From Sporosarcina sp. BI001-red (GTDB taxonomy: Bacteria > Bacillota > Bacilli > Bacillales_A > Planococcaceae), in contig NZ_QQAK01000011.1 in NCBI RefSeq assembly GCF_003384035.1, forward strand, positions 248,001 to 312,000: a DNA stretch of 64,000 bases. The letters run 5' to 3'. The position numbers and the translations under genes were made by a program. Of this stretch, positions 41,741-49,913 are shown one piece after another. A model generated the notes under the pieces. That model had not been told where the DNA came from, did no database searches, and saw nothing but the letters and a program-made list of their open reading frames with translations. Each line of letters begins with the position of its first letter. Within the stretch, counting starts at the first letter, position 1.

Positions 41741-43651
41741 TTATTCATCAACCTTAACGATTGAATCAGTTCCTTTACGTTGGAACCCTTTTTTCAAAAT
41801 GTGCAGGTTGGCTTTTTCCACGTTTGTGAAAATAACCGGTGTTACAACGGATGGTGCGTTTGCTTTGATGTAGTCTAAGTCAATGTTCAACAATGCATCG
41901 CCTCGTTGAATGAGCTGACCACTTTCTACAAGCAATTCAAAGCCTTTTCCGTTTAACTTCACTGTATCCAAACCTACGTGAATGAGTACTTCCACGCCTG
42001 TGTCTGTTTCCAGCCCAATCGCATGATTCGTTGGGAAGACGCTAACAACTTTACCGTCAATTGGTGAATGAATCGTTTTCCCTTTCGGCATGATTCCGAA
42101 ACCAGGGCCCATCATTTCTTTCGCAAATACATCATCCGGAACTTCAGACAAGTCAATAATGTCTCCGTCGATTGGCATATGGAAATCAGATGCTGGTAAA
42201 GCTTTCACAGCGTGTGGCTGTGTATCCAGTTCCATAGACTCTTCCGTCTTCGGAGCTGGGTTACCGTTCTTCATACGTCGTTTCATCGCTTCAGCCAAGA
42301 ATTCAACAGCTGTTCCGATGACAACTTGAACGTTTGTTTTACTAATTTTCATGTAGCCCATTGCGCCGTAACGCTTCAATTGTTTTTCATCCACAACGTC
42401 AGAGTTTTTAACAGTTAGACGTAATCGGGTTGTACAGTAGTCAATGGCTTGAATATTATCAAGACCGCCAAGTGCTTCAATTGTATGATACGCCTTTACT
42501 TCAACAATATCATCACTATAGACTGCAGTATCTTCTACCATATCGTCATCATCTTCACGACCAGGTGTTTTCAAGTCGAGTTTCACGATGAGGAAGTAGA
42601 AAATCACAAAGTATAATGCACCAATCACGAGTCCTATCGGAATTAGGAGCAGCGGATTTTGAGCTAATCCAAAGTTCAAGACATAGTCAATCGCACCTGC
42701 TGAGAATCCAAATCCGTGATGGACGTCAAACATATACGATATCATCATGGACGCACCGGTTAGCAATGCGTGCACAACATAAAGTACTGGTGATAGGAAC
42801 ATGAACGCAAATTCGATTGGTTCAGTAATACCAGTGAGGAAAGAAGTGAATGCGATACTGAATAGCATACCACCGACAATTGCTTTCTTCTCTTTTTTAG
42901 CTGCAGCATACATCGCTAGACATGCAGCTGGAAGACCGAACATCATAATCGGGAAGAAACCAGACAAGAATGGTCCTGCTGTTGGATCGCCTTTAAGGAA
43001 TCGGTTAATTTCACCCTTTACAACCGTACCACTAGCATCTGTGAATGATCCGAAGTCGAACCAAACAACTGTGTTAATAACGTGGTGAAGACCTGTAGGG
43101 ATGAGTAGACGGTTCAAGAATCCGTAAGTTCCTACACCAAGCGCACCTGCATTAAGTACCCAGTTACCGATACTGTCAATAACGTTTTGCACAGGCGGCC
43201 ATGCGAAAATCAATATTCCTGCAAGGATGGTCATTGTTGCCGAGGTGACAATTGGCACAAAACGTTTACCTCCAAAGAAGGCAAGAAAATCAGGAAGTTT
43301 AATATTATAAAAGCGGTTATAGAGAAGTCCTGCTACAATACCTGAGATGATACCTCCAAATACGCCCATTGTGAAATCTTCGCCAAGGACGACTTGCATG
43401 GAATTCGTAAGCACCAAATAGCCTACTGCACCGGCTAAAGCAGAGCCTCCACTGTTATCATGTGCCAAGCCCATCGCAATACCGATAGCAAATATGATTG
43501 CTAAGTTATCAATGATTCCAGCACCGGCTGCGGCAATGAACGGGAGGTCAAACAAGTCCTCTTGCCCAAGTCGCAAAAGCAATGCAGCTGCCGGCAAGGT
43601 TGCAATCGGAAACATTAGTGATTTACCGATTCGCTGAATAAAGTTCATCAT
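41741..43651 (-). CDS. nagE: PTS N-acetylglucosamine transporter EIICBA
   Basis: Phosphorylates GlcNAc as it enters. 636 residues with three domains. EIIC (about 1-370) has membrane helices and LLIPTGLHHVINTVVWF, typical of the GlcNAc/glucose group. EIIB (about 390-470) has the phospho-Cys in DYCTTRLRLTV. EIIA (about 495-630) has the phospho-His in VEVLIHVGLDTVKL. All three are complete, so the protein needs only HPr. Upstream are candidate NagR sites and a catabolite-response-like element. Confidence 0.93.
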   Translation of the reverse strand: MMNFIQRIGKSLMFPIATLPAAALLLRLGQEDLFDLPFIAAAGAGIIDNLAIIFAIGIAMGLAHDNSGGSALAGAVGYLVLTNSMQVVLGEDFTMGVFGGIISGIVAGLLYNRFYNIKLPDFLAFFGGKRFVPIVTSATMTILAGILIFAWPPVQNVIDSIGNWVLNAGALGVGTYGFLNRLLIPTGLHHVINTVVWFDFGSFTDASGTVVKGEINRFLKGDPTAGPFLSGFFPIMMFGLPAACLAMYAAAKKEKKAIVGGMLFSIAFTSFLTGITEPIEFAFMFLSPVLYVVHALLTGASMMISYMFDVHHGFGFSAGAIDYVLNFGLAQNPLLLIPIGLVIGALYFVIFYFLIVKLDLKTPGREDDDDMVEDTAVYSDDIVEVKAYHTIEALGGLDNIQAIDYCTTRLRLTVKNSDVVDEKQLKRYGAMGYMKISKTNVQVVIGTAVEFLAEAMKRRMKNGNPAPKTEESMELDTQPHAVKALPASDFHMPIDGDIIDLSEVPDDVFAKEMMGPGFGIMPKGKTIHSPIDGKVVSVFPTNHAIGLETDTGVEVLIHVGLDTVKLNGKGFELLVESGQLIQRGDALLNIDLDYIKANAPSVVTPVIFTNVEKANLHILKKGFQRKGTDSIVKVDE

Positions 43652-43685
43652 CTTCTTCTCACTCCTTTTAAGTTATCTTACTTTT

Positions 43686-43724
43686 CACTATACCGTTATA
43701 CCGGTCTAGTTGTCTATACCAATT
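43686..43724 (-). promoter_or_regulatory. Putative NagR operator cluster upstream of nagE
   Basis: Three TATACC-type half-sites lie close together (43688-43702 and 43710-43721). On the minus strand TGGTATAGACAA matches 10 of 12 bases of the TGGTCTAGACCA-type palindrome known for NagR/DasR regulators, and an adjacent CTAGACCGG continues it. It is 35 bases before nagE. Confidence 0.6.
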
Positions 43725-43744
43725 AAACCAGAAAACCAGAAAGA

Positions 43745-43760
43745 ATGTAAGCGTTTTTAC
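43745..43760. promoter_or_regulatory. Candidate cre site (catabolite response)
   Basis: ATGTAAGCGTTTTTAC differs from the WTGNAANCGNWNNC consensus at the final C. It lies upstream of the NagR half-sites in the EIIA-nagE gap. Plausible CcpA target; not proven. Confidence 0.4.
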
Positions 43761-43790
43761 GAATTTATGTTTAAAAGTTTAAAAGTATGC

Positions 43791-43835
43791 AAAAAAAGTG
43801 ATTGCATAGGGATCTGCAATCACTTTTTTGTTTTT
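43791..43835. terminator. Terminator after the stand-alone EIIA gene
   Basis: AAAAAAAGTGATTGCA pairs with TGCAATCACTTTTTT around an 8-base loop; T runs exist on both strands. It ends the EIIA transcript before the nagE promoter region. Confidence 0.85.
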
Positions 43836-43851
43836 AATTTAATGAGTCACC

Positions 43852-44409
43852 TTAAGCATCTACTCGTACAATACCGCTTGTACCTTGAGTTTGTTTCCCT
43901 TCTTTCAACAAATGGATCTTCTCTTTATCGGTGTTTGTGAAAATAACAGGAGTTACAGCGGACGGCGCATTTGCTTTGATATGGGCAACATCAATTTTCA
44001 ATAATGCATCTCCACGACGAATCGGTTGGTCGTTCTTAACCAATAGATCGAAACCTTCGCCATTCAATTTCACCGTATCCAATCCCACGTGAATCAGGAC
44101 CTCAACACCTGTTGAAGATTCCAGTCCAATCGCATGTTTGGTCGGGAACACACTGACGACCTTACCATCGACGGGTGAGCAAATAGTATCCCCTGTCGGA
44201 TCAATCGCAAAACCAGGTCCCATCATTTCCTGTGCAAAAACGGGATCCGGTACTTCAGTTAATGGAATAACCGTCCCATCAATCGGCATGACAAATGCTT
44301 CTTCTCCAATCCCCTTTTCTGCAGGTGTCTGTGATGCAGGTGTCTGCTGCTCCTCAGCTGGATTGTCCCCTTTTAACGACTGTGCCATTTTTTTAAAGAA
44401 ATTCGCCAT
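43852..44409 (-). CDS. PTS EIIA (glucose/GlcNAc type), stand-alone
   Basis: 185 residues. A Gln/Glu/Pro-rich N-terminal stretch (about 1-45) precedes a full EIIA-Glc domain (about 50-180) with the phospho-His in VEVLIHVGLDTVKL. The domain is about two thirds identical by eye to the EIIA end of NagE, including shared unusual wording (GPGF, KANAPS, VTPVIFTN). It has an independent terminator. It can phosphorylate partner EIIB proteins or act in regulation. The start is the ATG at 44409 with AAGGAGAG upstream; the GTG at 44418 overlaps the site. Confidence 0.9.
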   Translation of the reverse strand: MANFFKKMAQSLKGDNPAEEQQTPASQTPAEKGIGEEAFVMPIDGTVIPLTEVPDPVFAQEMMGPGFAIDPTGDTICSPVDGKVVSVFPTKHAIGLESSTGVEVLIHVGLDTVKLNGEGFDLLVKNDQPIRRGDALLKIDVAHIKANAPSAVTPVIFTNTDKEKIHLLKEGKQTQGTSGIVRVDA

Positions 44410-44482
44410 TTCTTTCACTCTCCTTCTACCTTTTCATGTGTATTGTTTACTAAACATCGCTTCACTATCCCAAAGTCATTCG

Positions 44483-46105
44483 TTACTTTCCACAAAAGTG
44501 CATGGCAAGTGTCTCCAGCATTTGAGGGAGACGGACGAAAGCACTTTCGATATGCAGCCTCTCTGTACGTTGGTGTGCATCCTTACCGAATGGTCCGACG
44601 TTCAAAACAGGTGCATCGAGTGCCTTCATTTCTTCAAACGGCATCCAATAAGTAGCGCCCCATACAGGAGTATTCCGCTCAAATGATTTCCAACCTGTCC
44701 CTTCATCCTCATAATGTACATAGCTCAAATCACTAATCCCATTAAAGTAATGAATTTGAGACACTTCTGTTCCGAGTGAGGTCGCTTTGTCTTGCATGAG
44801 TGTGACAAGCTCCTGAACGAGTGCATCGTCAGAAGTATTCACAGCAGGGTAATACGGTGGCGCAAATAATAGAACGGTTGCAGGCGTAAGTTCTTGACAC
44901 TCTATCATGAGGACATCGACGATTTTAAATGATTTGTCCCGATCGTCAAGTTCCCAATCTCCAGATACTTCTGTAATGATCCGTTTCACTTCCGATTTAC
45001 CTAACTTATTGGTTGCGTAATCCATCAACTCTTCAAACTTGAGTAGCTTGATCTCCCCTACTTTAGGAACCCCTTCACGCTCACAAATTTCTGTGTACGT
45101 TGATTCACATGCCTGGACTGCGTCTTTTGCAATGCCTTCAAATAATTCCATCACCTCTGCAGCAGTTCTTCTCATTGTGAAGACATTATAAAGCGCAGTT
45201 GAGCGATATGGAGTTTGCACAGAGTAATGCGCTTTTAGATCCTTTTGCTGCAATGTCACGGGTAGTGGCGTGGTTTCCCCATGATCAGTTTCTTCAAAGA
45301 TATTGTTCCACTCCATCCGTTGTGTTAAGAAAGAAGCCATGAATGTCGACGTAATTCCTTTTAACGGTTCCCCGACATGCGTTTCTTTTCCATAAAACAA
45401 TGCAGCGGGCATGATTTTACCGATGGATCCCGAGTAAATATATTCCCTTGGGTCGCCGGGTTCCTGAGAGAAAACGGGTTCGCCATTTAAGAACAGCGTA
45501 TACGTTAAGTCGTGTTCTTGTTTCATACGAACGAGTGACTTGACTGCGGTACGCATACCAGCAGAACTCACTTCTTCGTCAGGAACAGCGAGTAACACTA
45601 AGTTCACCGGCCATTGTTCCGATGATGCCTTTTCGATTAAGGACATATGTAAAGCGAGCCCCATCTTCATATCCATCGTTCCTCGACCAAACAAATACTC
45701 CCCTGATTCGAGATCGGCCAACGCTTCTTCAGGGAGTTCTTCTTTATATTCATGTAATTTTGCGGTTAGCTCTTCAGGATGGAATGCGAATGGCTCTAGT
45801 GCACCATATTCTTCTGTCCATACCGTGTCAAAGTGGCTGATAAGCACAATCGTATCTTGCGCTTCATGGTTTTTATACAACGCAGTGACTGAATTGCGCC
45901 CTAACCCTGCATCATGCAACTCCAACTGTTCAGGATGTGCTTCGAAATAAGGGACACTTTTCAACTTTTCAGCGAGACGATGTGGGAAAGCTTTTTCCCC
46001 TTCTGTTGTTGTCCGACTATCCCAATTGACGAGCTCGCACAATAATGCTTGTAATGTTTCGGGCGTATTCCACTGCAGTTCTGTTCGAGTATGTTGGTTT
46101 GCCAT
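44483..46105 (-). CDS. rocB: M20-family peptidase, RocB-like
   Basis: 540 residues, similar in length and content to RocB, the product of the first gene of a Bacillus arginine-use operon. M20 metal-ligand motifs: LISHFDTVWTEEYG (His, Asp), FGRGTMDMKMGLALHMS (Asp), VPDEEVSSAGMR (Glu pair), and a C-terminal His region. It is a cytosolic amidohydrolase or peptidase; its exact substrate in arginine breakdown is not established. No rocA/D/F genes are present here. It stands alone, divergent from psuK. Confidence 0.88.
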   Translation of the reverse strand: MANQHTRTELQWNTPETLQALLCELVNWDSRTTTEGEKAFPHRLAEKLKSVPYFEAHPEQLELHDAGLGRNSVTALYKNHEAQDTIVLISHFDTVWTEEYGALEPFAFHPEELTAKLHEYKEELPEEALADLESGEYLFGRGTMDMKMGLALHMSLIEKASSEQWPVNLVLLAVPDEEVSSAGMRTAVKSLVRMKQEHDLTYTLFLNGEPVFSQEPGDPREYIYSGSIGKIMPAALFYGKETHVGEPLKGITSTFMASFLTQRMEWNNIFEETDHGETTPLPVTLQQKDLKAHYSVQTPYRSTALYNVFTMRRTAAEVMELFEGIAKDAVQACESTYTEICEREGVPKVGEIKLLKFEELMDYATNKLGKSEVKRIITEVSGDWELDDRDKSFKIVDVLMIECQELTPATVLLFAPPYYPAVNTSDDALVQELVTLMQDKATSLGTEVSQIHYFNGISDLSYVHYEDEGTGWKSFERNTPVWGATYWMPFEEMKALDAPVLNVGPFGKDAHQRTERLHIESAFVRLPQMLETLAMHFCGK

Positions 46106-46218
46106 TAAAAACCCTCCTCTTTAATTACGTGCTGGCATCCTGACAGCAACAACCTGTCTACTTTTGAGTGTACGCTTTTTGTTAAAAAGATTCATCCCAT
46201 ACAGGTTGGTCGTTTGAC

Positions 46219-46247
46219 TTGCATCTCGACAAACTTCTGTTTATTAT
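46219..46247 (+). promoter_or_regulatory. Promoter of the psuK-psuG operon
   Basis: TTGCAT (46219-46224), a 17-base spacer and TATTAT (46242-46247). It is 50 bases before the psuK ATG, with an inverted repeat overlapping the -10. Confidence 0.65.
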
Positions 46248-46257
46248 GTAAACATAA
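46244..46257 (+). promoter_or_regulatory. Putative operator overlapping the psuK -10 box
   Basis: TTATGT, AA, ACATAA: a 14-base inverted repeat with perfect 6-base arms. A protein bound here would block the promoter. Confidence 0.5.
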
Positions 46258-46296
46258 GTTTGGTTCATGAAATAACGAACGGGAGGTGTTTACTTA

Positions 46297-47397
46297 ATGA
46301 ACGAAAAAGAACAGCAACTGATGTCGTTGATCCGGCAAAACCCATACTGTTCCCAACAAGAACTGGCAGAAGGTCTTGGACTTTCCCGACCTGCTGTGGC
46401 CAATTTGATATCTGCTCTGACGAAACGCGGATATATTACAGGTAGAGCCTATGTGTTATCTCCGGAAGATGAAATTATTTGTATCGGTGGTGCGAACGTC
46501 GACCGGAAGTTTCATGTCACTGGACAGGTAGTATCTGGTACATCCAACCCCGCTGAACTGTCGGTTACAATTGGCGGTGTCGCCCGCAACATCGCTGAAA
46601 ACCTTGGGCGTCTTGACCATCCCGTTCGATTGATCACTACTGCAGGCAAAGACGCAGACTGGGACCTGATTGCGATGCATTCATCGCCCTATATGGACTT
46701 AACGTCAGTACGGGTATTACCTGATGCCTCAACTGGATCGTATTCGGCGGTGCTAGACAGTCACGGTGAACTGGTGATTGCGATGGCGGTTATGGATGTG
46801 TATGAGTCACTAAACACCGACTATATCGCTTCTGTCGAACGGCACTTGGCTCGTGCCAAGATGATTGTCATAGACCTCAATGTAGCAAAAGAAACGGCAG
46901 AGGCGATTCGGGATGCAGCGATTCGTCACAAGGTTCCACTGGCAATCATCCCTGTTTCTGGCCCTAAAATGGCGCATTTGCCAGATACGCTTGAGGGGCT
47001 GACATGGTTCATCTGCAATGAGGATGAAGCCGAAACCTTAACGGGCATCACAATTCAAAATGATGAGGACTGGAAAACAGCAGTTTTGGCACTCCTTGAC
47101 TTAGGAGCAGCACATGCCATTATTACTCGCGGAAAAAAAGGAATTATGGCAGGGGACCGCACAACGCGCACAATCCATCATCATTGCGCGATTCCTGGAG
47201 TCTCAGTAGAAGACGTGACAGGAGCTGGCGATGCATTTGTCTCCGGAGTCCTGCATGCTGCAGTAATGGACCGGTCACTCAATGACGCAATTTCCTATGG
47301 CCTTGTGAACGCAGCAAAAACGTTAGCATCCACCTATACAGTAAGACCAGAACTGACCGCAAATGGATTAGAAAATGAACTGGAGGAATACAAATGA
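46297..47397 (+). CDS. psuK: Pseudouridine kinase with N-terminal HTH
   Basis: Phosphorylates pseudouridine so that PsuG can split it. 366 residues. An N-terminal winged HTH (about 1-55: [33 protein letters not shown]) is followed by a PfkB/ribokinase domain from about 62 ([38 protein letters not shown]; the catalytic Asp in [16 protein letters not shown]). The pairing with psuG, the PsuG overlap (ATGA) and the fold all fit PsuK. The HTH suggests that the enzyme also regulates its own operon, which fits the palindrome at the promoter. GGGAGGTG precedes the ATG. Confidence 0.9.
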   Translation: MNEKEQQLMSLIRQNPYCSQQELAEGLGLSRPAVANLISALTKRGYITGRAYVLSPEDEIICIGGANVDRKFHVTGQVVSGTSNPAELSVTIGGVARNIAENLGRLDHPVRLITTAGKDADWDLIAMHSSPYMDLTSVRVLPDASTGSYSAVLDSHGELVIAMAVMDVYESLNTDYIASVERHLARAKMIVIDLNVAKETAEAIRDAAIRHKVPLAIIPVSGPKMAHLPDTLEGLTWFICNEDEAETLTGITIQNDEDWKTAVLALLDLGAAHAIITRGKKGIMAGDRTTRTIHHHCAIPGVSVEDVTGAGDAFVSGVLHAAVMDRSLNDAISYGLVNAAKTLASTYTVRPELTANGLENELEEYK

Positions 47398-48308
47398 AAT
47401 CATATATCGTCTTCTCAGAAGAAGTTTTAAACGCTAAAGCAGCTGGACAACCCATCGTGGCACTTGAATCTACTATCATCTCTCACGGCATGCCGTATCC
47501 TCAAAACGTAGAAACCGCTCGTGCAGTCGAACAAATCATTCGTGACAACGGTGCAGTCCCAGCGACGATCGCAATAATCGACGGGCAAATCAAAATCGGA
47601 TTATCTTATGACGAACTTGAAATGTTCGGTAAAAGCGACAATGTCGCAAAAGTTTCCCGCCGTGATATCGGGTACTTGCTTGCAACGAAACAACTAGGAG
47701 CGACTACAGTTGCAGCGACAATGATTTGTGCAGACCTTGCTGAAATCCGCATGTTCGTAACAGGTGGAATTGGTGGCGTACACCGTGGTGCTGAAACAAC
47801 AATGGACATTTCTGCAGATCTGGAAGAGCTTGCAAAAACAGATGTAGCTGTCGTTTGTGCTGGTGCAAAATCCATTCTTGATATCGGTCTTACCATGGAA
47901 TATTTAGAAACAAAAGGCGTGCCGGTCATCGGATATGAAACGGACGAACTGCCTGCATTCTATACACGTAAGAGCGGATTCCCTGTGAATTTCCGTGCGG
48001 ACAATCCAGAAGTTGTCGCTGAAACGCTTGCTGTGAAATGGCATCTCGGACTTACCGGTGGAGCTGTGATTGCAAACCCGATTCCTGAAGCAGATGAACT
48101 TGATCCTGAAATGATCAATGGAATTATTGATCAAGCATTAACGGAAGCGAAGGATAAAGGCATCAAAGGGAAAGACGTAACACCTTTCATGCTTGGTAAA
48201 GTTAAAGACCTTACAGATGGCAAGAGTCTAGTTGCCAACATTGCTCTTGTTAAACACAATGCAGTCGTTGGAGCTAAGATTGCTGTCGCGTTAAGCAACG
48301 CTAAATAA
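47394..48308 (+). CDS. psuG: Pseudouridine-5'-phosphate glycosidase
   Basis: Splits pseudouridine 5'-phosphate to uracil and ribose 5-phosphate. 304 residues. The family sequence is clear: [85 protein letters not shown] and [11 protein letters not shown], then NPIPE near the C-terminus. Coupled to psuK by a 4-base overlap. A nucleobase permease gene follows after a terminator. Confidence 0.96.
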   Translation: MKSYIVFSEEVLNAKAAGQPIVALESTIISHGMPYPQNVETARAVEQIIRDNGAVPATIAIIDGQIKIGLSYDELEMFGKSDNVAKVSRRDIGYLLATKQLGATTVAATMICADLAEIRMFVTGGIGGVHRGAETTMDISADLEELAKTDVAVVCAGAKSILDIGLTMEYLETKGVPVIGYETDELPAFYTRKSGFPVNFRADNPEVVAETLAVKWHLGLTGGAVIANPIPEADELDPEMINGIIDQALTEAKDKGIKGKDVTPFMLGKVKDLTDGKSLVANIALVKHNAVVGAKIAVALSNAK

Positions 48309-48316
48309 TACTATGC

Positions 48317-48351
48317 AAAAGAGTACTTCTCCCGAGAAGTGCTCTTTTTTT
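48317..48351 (+). terminator. Rho-independent terminator of psuK-psuG
   Basis: AAAGAG-t-ACTTCT pairs with AGAAGT-g-CTCTTT and is followed by TTTTT. It is 9 bases past the psuG stop. Confidence 0.85.
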
Positions 48352-48468
48352 ATGTTCCAATCACCAACATCCTAACACTAGTAAAATCGATCATTACTAG
48401 TTTAAACCTTCTCCATAAGGGAAACTCGAATAACATACACAACTCTGAAAAATTGGAGGACTTCCACT

Positions 48469-49809
48469 ATGGATGTAAAAAAAGAAGCCGAAAAGCAAGC
48501 AGCTGAACTGAAGAGTCCATCCGATTGGATAGCTGGCCTGGAGTGGTTTTTCTTCATATTCGCCAACATTGTTATCATTCCCCTAACTGTCGGAAAAGCG
48601 TTCCACCTTCCTCAAGATAGTATAATTTCCACCTTACAGTTGTCTTTCATAGTGACAGGAGTCGCCTGTTTGCTGCAGTCATTTTTTGGACATAAAAGAT
48701 CCATTCTGGAAGGGCAATCAGGACTTTGGTGGGGGATGATCCTGTCAATCGTGAGCCTTGCAAGTGCGCAAGGCGTTTCTATGGCTGAATTAGGTGGAAG
48801 CCTTACTGTCGGATTCCTGATTTCTGCTGTACTGACGGTCGCCATCGGAATTTTCGGCTGGGGTCCTGCCCTGTCCAAACTTTTCAAACCCGGCGTCATG
48901 GGCGTCTTCATGCTGCTATTCGGGTTCCAGCTTATTAAGATCTTTCTTGAAGGGATGCTTGGCATTCCGATGGGAAATCCACCCGATGATGCAAAAATCA
49001 AACTTTCCGTTGCAGCACTCACGTTTTCTATTGCTGCTATCATGATTGTTATTAACATCAAAGCTCCTAAAAAAGTAAGTAAGTACACATTACTCGGCGG
49101 TATAGTAATCGGTTGGGCTGCTTATGCACTCCTATTCGGTCCCGAACATTCGGTGAAACCAGATGCTTCGTTTAAATTTGAGCTATTCCTATTAGGAAAG
49201 CCTGCTTGGAATATCGGGATTATATCTATGGCAGTCATTACAGGTCTTATGAATCTCGCAAATACATTCGGTGCATTAAAAGGTACAGAAGGCAAAGATT
49301 TATACGATGAAGAAACAAGCAAAAAGCAATACAACCGTAGTTTGACCATTTCAGGTGGACTCACAGTAGTGAGTGGATTATTCGGTCTTGTCCCCTACGC
49401 ACCTTTCGTGTCGTCAATCGGTTTTCTGGAACAGTCCGGCATCGTTAAGAGACTTCCCTTCGTCATCGGCAGTGGTTTGTTTCTTTTGATAGGAATCATT
49501 CCTCCCGTCTCCCACTTTTTCTCTAACATCCCTCTCAGCATTGGAAGCACTGTACTGTTTGTTGCTTACTTACAACTGCTTAACTCGTCTTTCGGATTCT
49601 TTGAGGAAATCCGGCTCAACAAACGGAACGTTTATCGATCTGCAATTCCAATATTCATCGCTGTTGTCATTATGGTAATGCCTGACTCGTACTTCTCTTC
49701 TCTGCCAGGATTTCTTCAACCAATCATTGGTAACGGCCTATTGATGGGTATTCTGATTGCTCTTATTCTAGAAAACACCATTAAGTGGGATCACATTAAG
49801 ATTTCATAA
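48469..49809 (+). CDS. NCS2-family nucleobase (uracil/xanthine-type) permease
   Basis: 446 residues with about 12-14 membrane helices. NCS2 features are present: an early helix with FANIVIIPLTVGKAF, LEGQSGLWWGMILSIVSLA, the middle ANTFGALKGTEGKDLYDEE, and LIGIIPPVSHFFSNIPLSIGSTVLFVAYLQ. It resembles the YwdJ/PbuO-like branch. Proton-driven uptake of a purine or pyrimidine base is likely; which one cannot be read. Placed after psuG, whose product is uracil, but separated by a terminator. GGAGG precedes the ATG. Confidence 0.87.
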   Translation: MDVKKEAEKQAAELKSPSDWIAGLEWFFFIFANIVIIPLTVGKAFHLPQDSIISTLQLSFIVTGVACLLQSFFGHKRSILEGQSGLWWGMILSIVSLASAQGVSMAELGGSLTVGFLISAVLTVAIGIFGWGPALSKLFKPGVMGVFMLLFGFQLIKIFLEGMLGIPMGNPPDDAKIKLSVAALTFSIAAIMIVINIKAPKKVSKYTLLGGIVIGWAAYALLFGPEHSVKPDASFKFELFLLGKPAWNIGIISMAVITGLMNLANTFGALKGTEGKDLYDEETSKKQYNRSLTISGGLTVVSGLFGLVPYAPFVSSIGFLEQSGIVKRLPFVIGSGLFLLIGIIPPVSHFFSNIPLSIGSTVLFVAYLQLLNSSFGFFEEIRLNKRNVYRSAIPIFIAVVIMVMPDSYFSSLPGFLQPIIGNGLLMGILIALILENTIKWDHIKIS

Positions 49810-49913
49810 AATTCATCTGATAACTCAGAATACAAGTTTTACAGGAAATTAACTGGGTATGCACATTAGTAGAACCAATTTACTAGGAAAAATAAAAAAA
49901 GGAAGGTGACACT

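Noticed and set aside
44138..44686. 182-codon plus-strand ORF across the EIIA and rocB junction
   Set aside because: Antisense to EIIA and to the 3' end of RocB; no ribosome binding site and no family resemblance.
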